Below are positions 8,484-16,288 of a stretch of 22,335 nt of DNA, piece by piece. Position numbers and translations under genes: made by a program. How positions within the stretch are numbered: position 1 is the first letter of the stretch; the number at the start of each line of letters is the position of its first letter. Origin of the DNA: Flavobacteriales bacterium (GTDB taxonomy: Bacteria; Bacteroidota; Bacteroidia; Flavobacteriales; BACL11); the NCBI GenBank assembly GCA_002730985.1, contig PCBP01000085.1:1-22335 (forward strand), read 5' to 3'. The notes under the pieces were generated by a model, which saw nothing but the letters and a program-made list of their open reading frames with translations, had not been told where the DNA came from and did no database searches.

Positions 8484-8487
8484 AAAA

Positions 8488-9276
8488 ATGAAAATAAAAG
8501 AAATAACTAATTATTTAGAAGAGATTGCACCTCTTTCATACCAAGAGAAATATGATAACTGTGGCTTAATAGTTGGAGATAAAGATGCTGATTTAAAAGC
8601 AGTTCTTATAACTCTTGATTGTACTGAGGCTATAGTTGATGAGGCAATAGATACAGGTTGTAATCTTATTGTAGCCCATCATCCTGTTATTTTTACTGGG
8701 CTAAAGAAGTTGAATGGCAGTAATTATATTGAGAGAACTGTTATAAGAGCAATAAGAAACAATATTGCTATCTATGCAATTCATACTAATTTAGATAATC
8801 TACATAATGGTGTTAGTGCTAAAATTGCAGATAGATTAGGTCTGATAAATTGTAAAATCCTTGCTCCTAAGTATGAAGAATGTAATTCTAATGTAGGTTC
8901 TGGTATAGTAGGGGAATTAGCTGAGTCGGTTGAAAGCAAGACGTTTATGGAAAGATTGAAAACTACTATGAAAACTGATTGTGTGAGGTATACATCACTA
9001 GTTAGAAGCACTATTAGGAAGGTTGCTGTATGTGGAGGGAGTGGCAGCTTTTTACTTAGTAATGTAAAGACCTTAGGTGTTGATATCTATATCTCCGCTG
9101 ATTTTAAATATCATGATTTTTTTGATGCTGACACTAATTTTATTATTGCTGATATAGGTCACTATGAAAGTGAGCAGTTTACAAAGGACTTGATTTATGA
9201 TTTGCTTACCAAAAATTTTACTAAATTTGCCATCCGATTATCAAAAGTAAATACGAATCCGATAAAGTACCTATAA
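8488..9276 (+). CDS. Nif3-like dinuclear metal centre protein, short form without the inserted PII-like domain
   Basis: A 262-residue NIF3/YbgI-family protein. Metal ligands are in place: H64-H65 (VAHHPVIF), D103 (HTNLD), H225 and E229 (GHYESE), the same spacing pattern as E. coli YbgI (H63, H64, D101, H215, E219). The family is often labelled GTP cyclohydrolase I type 2, but its physiological reaction is not firmly known. Many homologues in this phylum are about 365 residues with a PII/CutA-like domain inserted in the middle. Here LAPKY runs almost directly into NVGSGIVGEL, as if that insert were precisely absent. The next gene starts at the base after its TAA stop. Confidence 0.92.
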   Translation: MKIKEITNYLEEIAPLSYQEKYDNCGLIVGDKDADLKAVLITLDCTEAIVDEAIDTGCNLIVAHHPVIFTGLKKLNGSNYIERTVIRAIRNNIAIYAIHTNLDNLHNGVSAKIADRLGLINCKILAPKYEECNSNVGSGIVGELAESVESKTFMERLKTTMKTDCVRYTSLVRSTIRKVAVCGGSGSFLLSNVKTLGVDIYISADFKYHDFFDADTNFIIADIGHYESEQFTKDLIYDLLTKNFTKFAIRLSKVNTNPIKYL

Positions 9277-10038
9277 ATGGCAAAAAAAGGAAAAAAAAAC
9301 ACAGGAACAGTAGAAGATCAATTAAAAGCATTGCATCAACTTCAGGTTTTTGACACTAAAATTGATAAGATTAGAATTGTGAGAGGAGAGTTGCCTCTAG
9401 AGATTGAGGATTTAGAGGATTTAATTGCAGGATTACATATAAGGTTAGAGAAATTTGAGAGTGAATTAGAAGCAATAAATGAGAATATTCTTGCTAATAA
9501 GAATACTGTTTCTTTAGCTACTGCTGCTATCAAAAAGTACGAGACTCAGCTTAAAGAGATTAAAAATAATCGTGAGTTTACTTCGTTAACTAAGGAGGTA
9601 GAGTATCAAAATTTAGAAATTCAGCTTGCAGAAAAGAAAGCTATCCAGAATAAGGCAAATGTTATTCACAAAACAGAAATAATTGATGCATGTAAAGAGC
9701 AGATTTCTGAAAGAGAGGAAGAATTAAAGTTAAAATCAACTGAGCTTAATGAAATCATTGCTGAGACTGAAAAAGAAGAAAAATCATTAATGGCTGATTC
9801 TTTGAAGGCAGAGAAGGTAATTGAAGAAAGATTATTAACTGCTTATAAAAGAATTAGATCAAAAGTAGCAAATGGTTTGGCTGTTGTATCTGTTGAGCGT
9901 GAAGCATGTGGAGGTTGTTTTAGTCAGATTCCACCACAAAGACAATTGGATATACAAATGCACAAAAGAGTGATTGTTTGTGAACATTGTGGTAGAGTTA
10001 TGGTTGATGCTAATATTTTTGAATCACAAAACGCATAA
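9277..10038 (+). CDS. Coiled-coil protein with C-terminal C4 zinc ribbon (CdsZ/YbgI-partner type)
   Basis: A 253-residue protein. After a basic N terminus (MAKKGKKNTG), residues of about 15-190 are Glu/Lys/Leu-rich heptads predicted to form a long helical hairpin. The C terminus carries a C4 zinc ribbon with C211-x2-C214 (ACGGC) and C235-x2-C238 (CEHC). This is the architecture of the widespread zf-RING_7/C4-type zinc ribbon family, of which chlamydial CdsZ is a member; a role in nucleic-acid binding is suspected but not established. ATG 9277 directly abuts the Nif3-like stop codon, and the two genes share a promoter and the terminator at 10059-10091, consistent with a conserved functional link. 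Confidence 0.88.
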   Translation: MAKKGKKNTGTVEDQLKALHQLQVFDTKIDKIRIVRGELPLEIEDLEDLIAGLHIRLEKFESELEAINENILANKNTVSLATAAIKKYETQLKEIKNNREFTSLTKEVEYQNLEIQLAEKKAIQNKANVIHKTEIIDACKEQISEREEELKLKSTELNEIIAETEKEEKSLMADSLKAEKVIEERLLTAYKRIRSKVANGLAVVSVEREACGGCFSQIPPQRQLDIQMHKRVIVCEHCGRVMVDANIFESQNA

Positions 10039-10058
10039 TTACTAGAGGGTTTAATTGC

Positions 10059-10091
10059 AAGGGATTTCATATTTTTGGGATCCCTTTTTTT
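10059..10091 (+). terminator. Rho-independent terminator after the zinc-ribbon gene
   Basis: AAGGGAT (10059-10065) pairs with ATCCCTT (10080-10086), forming a 7-bp stem with a 14-nt loop and a T run to 10091. It is 20 bp after the zinc-ribbon stop codon and only 5 bp before the next ATG, so it separates two same-strand transcription units in very little space. Confidence 0.75.
10070..10077 (+). promoter_or_regulatory. Possible -7 element in the loop of the preceding terminator
   Basis: TATTTTTG matches TAnnTTTG and ends 19 nt before the ATG at 10097, giving a short leader of about 15 nt. It sits wholly inside the terminator hairpin region. A -33 TTTG is not evident (GGTTTA lies 16-18 nt upstream), so this is tentative. 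Confidence 0.35.
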
Positions 10092-10096
10092 ATGTA

Positions 10097-11569
10097 ATGA
10101 AAAAACTTACTTTCATCTCTTTATTCCTTAACCAATTGGTTTTTGCATCATTTGATATGAATCTTAATATGCAAAATTCTTATTCTCACATAATAAAATT
10201 GGAATTTGAGGAGGCAATGATTTTGTTAGATAAGGAGCAATCTCAGAACCCTAACAATGGATTTATTCCACTACATAGAAATTATATTGATTTTCTAACA
10301 ATTCTTATTACTGAGGATCTTGATTATTTTGATTCACATGAAGATCTTAGAGAGGTAAGGCTTAGTTTATTAGATAAGAATGATAAAGACTCACCCTACT
10401 ATCTTTACTCAAAAGCAGAGGTTAATTTGCAATGGGCTTTTTCTCGATTAAAATTTGAACAATATCCTACTGCTACATATGAGATTCTAAAAGCACACAA
10501 TCTGCTTAAGAAGAATAAGCTAAAATTCCCTAATTTCACTCTTAATGATAAAGGTCTAGGATTGATTCATGCATTGCTAGGAGCTGTTCCGAGGAATCTT
10601 TATTGGATAATAGATTTGGCTGGTCTAGATGGGGATGTTGCTTTAGGAATTAGTGAATTAGATGCTGTTTTAGATGATAATAGTTTTACAATGTATGAAG
10701 ATGAGATATTATTCTTGCTCTCTTTCCTGCAAATCAATTTAGGTAATAATGATGCTCTTTGTCAGAGTTATCTTGATAGGATAGGAGATCGGTACCAGGA
10801 TAATTTACTGCTCAATTTTGCTGCTGCCCGTTTATCACATAATTTAGGGGAAAATGATCTTTGCTTGAAAGTATTAAAAAACAGGCCAAGTAATAACGGA
10901 CCAGTTAAATTTTATTACCTTGATTATTTGGAAGGGATGTCATATTTATATATGCTAGATCTTAGAAAATCAAGAGATAAGTTAGAATATTTTTTACAAC
11001 ATTTTAAAGGTGTAAATTATATTAAATCAGCTAACCATAAATTAGCTTGGATTTCTTTCTTGCAGAATAATATAGAAAAGAAACATATGTATTTTGATAA
11101 GGTAATCTTATATGGCAATACTATAATTGATGAGGATAGGGTAGCCTTAAAGGATGCGCAGGAAGAATTTATTAGTCATCCTCTGTTATTAGAAACTCGT
11201 TTGTTGTATGATGGAGGGTATTATGCTTTGGCATTATCAAAACTTAATCAGATTGAATCTCCTAATTATTTTGAATCTAAAATCAACCAAATAGAATATT
11301 GGTATCGATTAGCTCGTGTCGAATCAAGGTTAAACAATAGTAACAAGGTGATAATTGCACATTATAAGAAAGCATTAGAAGAAGGACGGAATATTTCTAG
11401 CTATTATGCTCCCATGTCCGCCTTGCAGATTGGCTTAATTTACGAGAAAATAGATGCTTTTGAGCATGCAGAATTTTATCTTGATATATGTCTTACAATG
11501 TCAGGGTTTGATTATGAAAGAGGAATCCATCAGCAAGCAAAGGTGAGTCTAGATAGAATGTCAGATTAG
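10097..11569 (+). CDS. Exported TPR-rich protein of unknown function
   Basis: From ATG 10097 it has 490 residues. An upstream TTG at 10055 would put the terminator inside the coding region and remove the signal peptide from the N terminus, so it is rejected. The first 17 or so residues (MKKLTFISLFLNQLVFA) form a Sec signal peptide. The rest is almost all helical, with tetratricopeptide-like pairs that carry the small/large pattern, for example around YYALALSKLNQIES, IIAHYKKALEEGRN, YAPMSALQIGLIYEKI and AEFYLDICLTM. There is no catalytic motif and no Cys-rich or T9SS tail. It is probably a periplasmic or outer-membrane-associated scaffold. It has its own transcription unit and meets the FadL-like gene tail to tail with a 4-nt overlap. 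I do not recognise a specific function. Confidence 0.85.
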   Translation: MKKLTFISLFLNQLVFASFDMNLNMQNSYSHIIKLEFEEAMILLDKEQSQNPNNGFIPLHRNYIDFLTILITEDLDYFDSHEDLREVRLSLLDKNDKDSPYYLYSKAEVNLQWAFSRLKFEQYPTATYEILKAHNLLKKNKLKFPNFTLNDKGLGLIHALLGAVPRNLYWIIDLAGLDGDVALGISELDAVLDDNSFTMYEDEILFLLSFLQINLGNNDALCQSYLDRIGDRYQDNLLLNFAAARLSHNLGENDLCLKVLKNRPSNNGPVKFYYLDYLEGMSYLYMLDLRKSRDKLEYFLQHFKGVNYIKSANHKLAWISFLQNNIEKKHMYFDKVILYGNTIIDEDRVALKDAQEEFISHPLLLETRLLYDGGYYALALSKLNQIESPNYFESKINQIEYWYRLARVESRLNNSNKVIIAHYKKALEEGRNISSYYAPMSALQIGLIYEKIDAFEHAEFYLDICLTMSGFDYERGIHQQAKVSLDRMSD

Positions 11570-12981
11570 TATCTGAAACCTAATGTTAATAGTAAGTTAT
11601 GGTTAGTGTTTACTAGACTTATTGGCGCTTCATTATATAACAAGTGCTCATTTGCTCCTTGAGATAAGATATAGGATATGTCAATAAAGTATGCTCCATT
11701 ATTTATTCCTATTCCGTAACTAAAGTTTTCTCTACTAAAATCCTTTGCTATAAAAGGACTCCCAAACTTTGCATATCCAGCTCTTAATACAAAAGGCTTT
11801 ATAGTCATTTCAGCTCCAATCTTTATATTTTCAGTTGTTTTATAAATATTTGTTATTGTGAGATTTTCATTTTCAAAATCAGTGGTAAGATACTCTGATG
11901 TCGAGTAATCGATTAGTTCATACTCTCCAGAAATTAGAATGTCATTAAAGATTGCAGATGCACTTATAATGGCTTTTAGAGGCGTAATTAGATCGTAATT
12001 AAATAGGCTAAAATACCCCATAGAATAATATAGTGTGCTATCTTTGAAAAATGTTGTTATGGAGGTGTTGTAATCTTCTTCAATATTAAAGAATGTTGGC
12101 GTATGTAGTGATCCGCCAATCTTCATCTTTTCTGATAATCTATAAATAATTCCAACTTTAAGATTATATCCTGTTCCTAATGCAGATATTTCCTCAGATA
12201 ACAACATCTGTCTCAAGTTGTTTGATGTGTCTGATATTTCACGTTCAGTATATTCTGAATACTCATAGTAGTCTATTGTAGGGATTCCTATTGTAGCCCC
12301 TATATATATTTTCTCTTGATAGGCTCCTCCTATAGAAATGAGAAACTCAGACATTCCACCATTACTATTGGTTGTTTTTGATTGTAATTTAGAGTTTGGG
12401 GAAAAGTTAGAGACGTATTCTCCATCCACTAATGATGGGTCAATTAAATAGGTATTCCATGCCATTTGGGAGTATGAATTGCCATAACCATTTATTAGGT
12501 CACTTGTTAGTGTCCCGTTAGTTATTGCTATAATCCTATCAACTATTGAACTTTGGCTATTTACAGCTTCAATCTTTATTGTATTGTTGTAATCTGCTAA
12601 TTGATTCCAACCAATTCCAAGATTAATTCTTTTCCACTTAGAATCTTTTTGAGGACTTGTAAAGATCAGTCCAAGATTCCCCATATTAATTCCAGATTTA
12701 TAAGAGGAGAAACTAGAAGTATTATAATAAGATTTAGTCGAGTTTAGGTGAAAAGCAGGTGTCAATGTAAGTTCTGCATATTGATACATTCCTATACCAG
12801 CAGGATTTGAGCTTAAAGTTGAGAACTCACCTCCTAATGATCCAAAAGCACCCCCCATTGCAGAGTATCTAGCAGTTCCGGTTAAGTTTTGAGTTGAATA
12901 TCTTAATGCATCTGATTCATTTTGCGCATTTACTATTATGATGCTTATTGCAAAAGCAATTCCTAAAAATATATTCTTCAT
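11566..12981 (-). CDS. FadL/OmpP1-like outer-membrane beta-barrel protein
   Basis: A 471-residue protein. A signal peptide (MKNIFLGIAFAISIIIVNAQ) is followed by RYSTQNLTGTARYSAMGGAF and the block LSSNPAGIGMY, which are typical of the N-terminal hatch of Bacteroidota OmpP1/FadL-family proteins. The remainder alternates polar and hydrophobic residues as in transmembrane beta strands and ends with an aromatic residue (LLLTLGFRY), the usual barrel-assembly signal. The family transports hydrophobic compounds across the outer membrane; some members are annotated as hemin receptors, but nothing here defines the ligand. The ATG lies one base after the stop of the upstream lipoprotein gene, so the two are cotranscribed. 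The 3' end overlaps the convergent TPR gene by 4 nt and there is no terminator. Confidence 0.88.
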   Translation of the reverse strand: MKNIFLGIAFAISIIIVNAQNESDALRYSTQNLTGTARYSAMGGAFGSLGGEFSTLSSNPAGIGMYQYAELTLTPAFHLNSTKSYYNTSSFSSYKSGINMGNLGLIFTSPQKDSKWKRINLGIGWNQLADYNNTIKIEAVNSQSSIVDRIIAITNGTLTSDLINGYGNSYSQMAWNTYLIDPSLVDGEYVSNFSPNSKLQSKTTNSNGGMSEFLISIGGAYQEKIYIGATIGIPTIDYYEYSEYTEREISDTSNNLRQMLLSEEISALGTGYNLKVGIIYRLSEKMKIGGSLHTPTFFNIEEDYNTSITTFFKDSTLYYSMGYFSLFNYDLITPLKAIISASAIFNDILISGEYELIDYSTSEYLTTDFENENLTITNIYKTTENIKIGAEMTIKPFVLRAGYAKFGSPFIAKDFSRENFSYGIGINNGAYFIDISYILSQGANEHLLYNEAPISLVNTNHNLLLTLGFRY

Positions 12982-12982
12982 T

Positions 12983-13876
12983 CTATTTCCTTGGTTTTAC
13001 TATTCTTTTGTTTCCTCCTCTAGATGAATTATTGCGATTAGATGATCTTTTATGACTAGAATTTGAGTTGTAGCTTTTTTGATTACTTCTAGTATTAGAG
13101 TACGAATTCTGTTTTCTATCTGAATTTTTTTTGCTTGTTGTACGATTACTATTTGAATTATTACTGGTGTTAGTTTTTACGGAAGAGTTGGATCTGTAAT
13201 TTCTATTGTTCGTCGTATTTTTATTGATAGTATTCTTATCTCTAATATTGAAAGTAGAGTTTTTATTAATTGCATTTTGTAAAATGTTATTAGTAGTATT
13301 TACGTTAATATTTCTCCCTCCCCCATTTGAAGACAAACTACCTCTATGCCCCATTATATAAGAATTGTGATCATTACTATTATAGTAAGTCCCATTTAAT
13401 GTGTTTTGATGATTGTATCCGTATCCATTATATGAGTAGTAATTCCCATAATAATAAGGAGTATAATAATAATCGTAATAATAAGGAGTATAACCATAGT
13501 GTGAATAATAGGGTGAATTCCAATTATATCCATAATAGATACTAGTTCCCCAATAAAATGGGTCGTTATTATACCAGTAGTAGTTAGTATAGATCCCGCC
13601 ATAGTATCCACTATAATATATTGGTCGGTGGAATCTTCTTATTCTAGAGGAGAAACTATAGTCATAATAATCATCTACTGTATAGTTAGAGCTTGAATTT
13701 ATTGTAGTGTCAGTAGTCGATTCTTCCGGATCTACTTGGTTGCTTGCAGCTATTTCTTCATAACTACTAAACTCATCGCTTGTTAGATAGTTAGGGTCAC
13801 TATAATGTACATGATTAGATGTAATACATGATGTAAAAAACAATATTAAGACTAAAGTTGGAATATAAGATCTCAT
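12983..13876 (-). CDS. Tyr/Asn/Ser-rich lipoprotein of unknown function
   Basis: From ATG 13876 it has 297 residues: a lipoprotein signal MRSYIPTLVLILFFTSC with Cys17 as the acylation site. ATG 13903 would add nine residues and is also possible. TTG 13939 overlaps the promoter box and is unlikely. Residues 18-75 are acidic and Ser/Thr-rich. RIRRFHRP (79-85) begins a strongly Tyr-rich stretch to about 165, with blocks such as YWYNNDPFYWGTSIYYGY and repeated YTPYYY. Residues 185-297 are Asn/Ser/Lys/Arg-rich and probably disordered, ending in a basic tail. The Trp/Asp/Pro positions in the Tyr-rich core suggest a selected domain rather than mere low complexity. It precedes the FadL-like barrel gene by one base, so it may be a surface or periplasmic partner. 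Function is unknown. Confidence 0.8.
   Translation of the reverse strand: MRSYIPTLVLILFFTSCITSNHVHYSDPNYLTSDEFSSYEEIAASNQVDPEESTTDTTINSSSNYTVDDYYDYSFSSRIRRFHRPIYYSGYYGGIYTNYYWYNNDPFYWGTSIYYGYNWNSPYYSHYGYTPYYYDYYYTPYYYGNYYSYNGYGYNHQNTLNGTYYNSNDHNSYIMGHRGSLSSNGGGRNINVNTTNNILQNAINKNSTFNIRDKNTINKNTTNNRNYRSNSSVKTNTSNNSNSNRTTSKKNSDRKQNSYSNTRSNQKSYNSNSSHKRSSNRNNSSRGGNKRIVKPRK
13450..13493 (-). repeat. 17-bp direct repeat coding YTPYYY units in the lipoprotein gene
   Basis: AATAATAAGGAGTATAA on the plus strand occurs at 13450-13466 and again at 13477-13493, a 27-bp period (nine codons). On the coding strand the two copies give the repeated TPYYY elements of the Tyr-rich region. It looks like a coding microsatellite-like duplication able to change length by whole codons. 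Confidence 0.7.
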
Positions 13877-13936
13877 AGTTCTATATTTTTGTTTAAAAGT
13901 CATAAACTTATGCTCGTTTAATTTATTAGTTTTGTA

Positions 13937-13944
13937 CAAATTTA
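13937..13944 (-). promoter_or_regulatory. -7 element for the lipoprotein-barrel operon
   Basis: The minus strand reads TAAATTTG, an exact TAnnTTTG match. It predicts a start site near 13932, a leader of about 29 nt to ATG 13903 or 56 nt to ATG 13876, and argues against the TTG at 13939 as a start. A TTTG lies upstream but at 23 nt, the long end of accepted spacing. Confidence 0.5.
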
Positions 13945-13991
13945 GTAAGTAAACGAAAATAATAATACAAAATTACATTTTTTAAGTTAAA
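13945..13991. other. Divergent intergenic region between the lipoprotein and proS
   Basis: This is a very AT-rich spacer between the lipoprotein promoter box and the proS ATG. On the plus strand the nearest promoter-like match is TACATTTT (13974-13981), which differs from TAnnTTTG at the last base and ends 10 nt before ATG 13992, with no clear -33 element. No Shine-Dalgarno sequence, hairpin or operator palindrome is evident. Confidence 0.4.
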
Positions 13992-15464
13992 ATGGCAGAA
14001 AAATTAACATCAAGAGAGCAAGACTATTCTCAATGGTATAATGAGATTGTTCAAGGAGCAGGTCTAGCTGAAAACTCGGGAGTAAGAGGCTGCATGGTAA
14101 TCAAACCATATGGCTATGCAATTTGGGAGAAAATGCAAGCAGAATTAGATAGGATGTTTAAAGAGACGGGACATGAGAATGCTTATTTTCCGCTATTTAT
14201 ACCTAAGTCTTATCTAAGCAAAGAGGCCGATCATGTAGATGGGTTTGCTAAAGAATGTGCTGTCGTTACACATTATCGTTTAAAAAATGCTGAAGATGGG
14301 AAAGGCGTGGTTGTTGACCCTAATGCTAAGTTAGAAGAAGAATTAATTATTCGTCCAACATCAGAAACAATTATTTGGGATACTTATAGAAAATGGATAC
14401 AATCTTATCGTGATTTGCCAATTTTAGTAAATCAGTGGGCAAATGTGGTAAGGTGGGAAATGCGTACTAGATTATTTTTACGAACTGCTGAGTTTTTGTG
14501 GCAAGAGGGTCATACTGCTCATGCAACAAAAAAGGAAGCAATTAGTGAAACTGAGCAGATGATAAATATTTATGCTGAATTTGCTCAGGATTTTATGGCT
14601 ATGCCAGTTATAATAGGATTGAAATCAGAAAAAGAAAGATTTGCAGGTGCTGAAAAAACTTATTGCATTGAAGCCTTAATGCAAGATGGTAAAGCATTAC
14701 AAGCGGGGACTTCTCATTTCTTAGGTCAAAATTTTGCTAAAGCATTTGATGTGAAATTTGCTACAAAAGAGGGGAAGCAAGAATATGTTTGGGCTACTTC
14801 TTGGGGGGTTTCTACTCGCCTAATGGGAGCTCTAGTTATGTCCCATTCTGATGATCATGGATTGGTTTTACCTCCAAAGTTAGCTCCTTATCAAGTGGTT
14901 ATCGTCCCTATCTATAAAGGAGATGATCAATTGGAGCAAGTTTCTAAGGTAGCTCTAGCAGTTAAAGAATCATTAGAATTAAAAGGTATATCAGTGAAAT
15001 TTGACAATCGTGATACTCATAAGCCAGGATGGAAATTTGCAGAATATGAACTTAAAGGGGTGCCATTACGTTTAGCTTTAGGGCTCCGTGATTTAGAGAA
15101 TGGGACTATTGAAGTTTCTAGAAGAGACACCTTAGATAAAGAAACTTATGACATAGCTGACATTGACAATAAAGTAGAACAGTTACTGGATAAGATACAA
15201 GAAAATTTATATAAGAAGGCACTTGCTTTTCGAGATAGCAGAACCTCCAGAGCAGATTCAAAAGAGGAGTTTATTAAATTAATTGAGGATGGAGGTTTTG
15301 TTTATGCTCATTGGGATGGGACTTCTGAAACTGAGGAATTGATTAAAAAGCAGACAAAAGCTACTATAAGATGTATACCTTTAGATACAGAACAAGAATC
15401 TGGTGTATGTTTGTTTACAGGAAACCCATCTAATATGAGAGTATTATTTGCTAAGAATTATTAA
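13992..15464 (+). CDS. proS: Prolyl-tRNA synthetase, archaeal/eukaryotic-type
   Basis: A class II aminoacyl-tRNA synthetase (490 residues) that charges tRNA-Pro with proline in the cytoplasm. The N terminus ([29 protein letters not shown]), the class II motif 2 region ([27 protein letters not shown]), and the block [29 protein letters not shown] are those of the short archaeal/eukaryotic ProRS type without the bacterial editing insertion. This type is normal for the phylum. The anticodon-binding domain follows ([11 protein letters not shown]), and the C-terminal zinc-domain-like region ends in LFAKNY, with Cys456 (IRCIPL) and Cys468 (GVCLF) among its few Cys. The downstream uncharacterised gene begins one base after the stop. 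Confidence 0.97.
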   Translation: MAEKLTSREQDYSQWYNEIVQGAGLAENSGVRGCMVIKPYGYAIWEKMQAELDRMFKETGHENAYFPLFIPKSYLSKEADHVDGFAKECAVVTHYRLKNAEDGKGVVVDPNAKLEEELIIRPTSETIIWDTYRKWIQSYRDLPILVNQWANVVRWEMRTRLFLRTAEFLWQEGHTAHATKKEAISETEQMINIYAEFAQDFMAMPVIIGLKSEKERFAGAEKTYCIEALMQDGKALQAGTSHFLGQNFAKAFDVKFATKEGKQEYVWATSWGVSTRLMGALVMSHSDDHGLVLPPKLAPYQVVIVPIYKGDDQLEQVSKVALAVKESLELKGISVKFDNRDTHKPGWKFAEYELKGVPLRLALGLRDLENGTIEVSRRDTLDKETYDIADIDNKVEQLLDKIQENLYKKALAFRDSRTSRADSKEEFIKLIEDGGFVYAHWDGTSETEELIKKQTKATIRCIPLDTEQESGVCLFTGNPSNMRVLFAKNY

Positions 15465-15465
15465 T

Positions 15466-16140
15466 ATGGATTCGGAAAGAAATATACTTAAATTATTAGA
15501 AGAGAAATCTTCTGTAAAACAAAAGGTTCATAAAATAACAAAAGAAGTTTTTGCTGAAGTTCAAGAAATTTTAGGTAATAAAGCAAAGAGATTAAATGCT
15601 GCAATATCTAATACTGATGTTGACATATCCTATGAGGACTCTGGAGACTTTGATGCTAAATTAAAATTTTCTGGAGACACACTTCTTTTCCATATGCATA
15701 CAAATATCTTTGATTTTGAAGCCTCTCATCAGATTCATGAAACGTCATATGTTAAAGAGGATAAGATGCGATCTTTCTGTGGCCTAATAAATATTTATAA
15801 TTTTCTTTCAGATTCTTTAAAGTACAATAGATTTAATGATTCCGGATTTTTAATTGCCAGAATCTTTGTTAATACCGATCGTCATTTCTTTGTTGAGGGG
15901 GATAAGGAAATGGGTTTTTTATTTAATGATTTTATGAATCAGCAGATTAATAAAGAGCATATTGATAATATCATTAATGCGGTTATGGAATATTCTTTGA
16001 ATTTTGATTTAGAAGCTCCTAATTTGAATGATGTAAAGATGGTTTCAGTACATGAAATAATAGATATAAATAATAATCATAAGATAAAAACATCCAAGCG
16101 ATTAGGGTTTAAATTATCACACGAAACAAATAATGAGTAA
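15466..16140 (+). CDS. Uncharacterised cytoplasmic protein coupled to proS
   Basis: From ATG 15466, one base after the proS TAA, the protein has 224 residues. A start at 15448 would overlap proS and adds residues with no support. There is no signal peptide or membrane segment. The first 45 residues are charged and helical (NILKLLEEKSSVKQKVHKITKEVFAEVQEI). A middle alpha/beta region contains FDAKLKFSGDTLLFHMHTNI, MRSFCGLINIYNFLSDSLKY and GFLIARIFVNTDRHFFVEG. Then comes a helical stretch (EHIDNIINAVMEYSLNFDLE). I find no known catalytic motif. The tight linkage suggests coexpression with proS; I do not recognise the family and infer no function. Confidence 0.85.
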   Translation: MDSERNILKLLEEKSSVKQKVHKITKEVFAEVQEILGNKAKRLNAAISNTDVDISYEDSGDFDAKLKFSGDTLLFHMHTNIFDFEASHQIHETSYVKEDKMRSFCGLINIYNFLSDSLKYNRFNDSGFLIARIFVNTDRHFFVEGDKEMGFLFNDFMNQQINKEHIDNIINAVMEYSLNFDLEAPNLNDVKMVSVHEIIDINNNHKIKTSKRLGFKLSHETNNE

Positions 16141-16144
16141 TTTT

Positions 16145-16174
16145 TTTGTAAGATTAAAAAAAAGTATAAATTTG
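16145..16174 (+). promoter_or_regulatory. Promoter of the tRNA-Glu/rpsT transcript
   Basis: TTTG (16145-16148) is followed after 18 nt by TAAATTTG (16167-16174). Both elements and the spacing fit the Bacteroidota vegetative promoter pattern, making this the best promoter in the window. A start near 16179 would give a leader of about 20 nt before the tRNA. Confidence 0.7.
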
Positions 16175-16199
16175 CAAACTCAATTTTGAGAACACTCAG

Positions 16200-16271
16200 G
16201 CCCCGGTCGTCTAGTGGTTAGGACGCCAGGTTTTCATCCTGGTAACCGGGGTTCGATTCCCCGTCGGGGTA
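16200..16271 (+). tRNA. tRNA-Glu (anticodon TTC)
   Basis: A 72-nt cloverleaf without encoded CCA. The acceptor stem is GCCCCGG with TCGGGGT (G-U at both ends), discriminator A16271. The D arm is GTCT...AGGAC, the anticodon stem is CCAGG/CCTGG with loop TTTTCAT giving anticodon TTC, and the T stem is CGGGG/CCCCG around TTCGATT. The D-arm sequence GTCTAG...AGGAC is characteristic of bacterial tRNA-Glu. CCA must be added post-transcriptionally. rpsT begins 17 nt downstream with no terminator between, so the two are expected to share a primary transcript. Confidence 0.96.
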
Positions 16272-16288
16272 CTTAAAAAGAAATAAAT

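Noticed and set aside
10055..10096. TTG-initiated N-terminal extension of the TPR protein
   Set aside because: It would run through the terminator hairpin and place the signal peptide at an internal position; ATG 10097 begins a clean signal peptide.
13327..13611. Open frames on both strands within the lipoprotein gene
   Set aside because: They arise from the low-complexity Tyr/Asn coding repeats and have repetitive, non-protein-like composition.
16200..16271. tRNA-Glu as an attachment site for an integrated element
   Set aside because: The following sequence is rpsT and other housekeeping genes; no integrase, no direct repeat of the tRNA 3' end and no foreign composition are visible.
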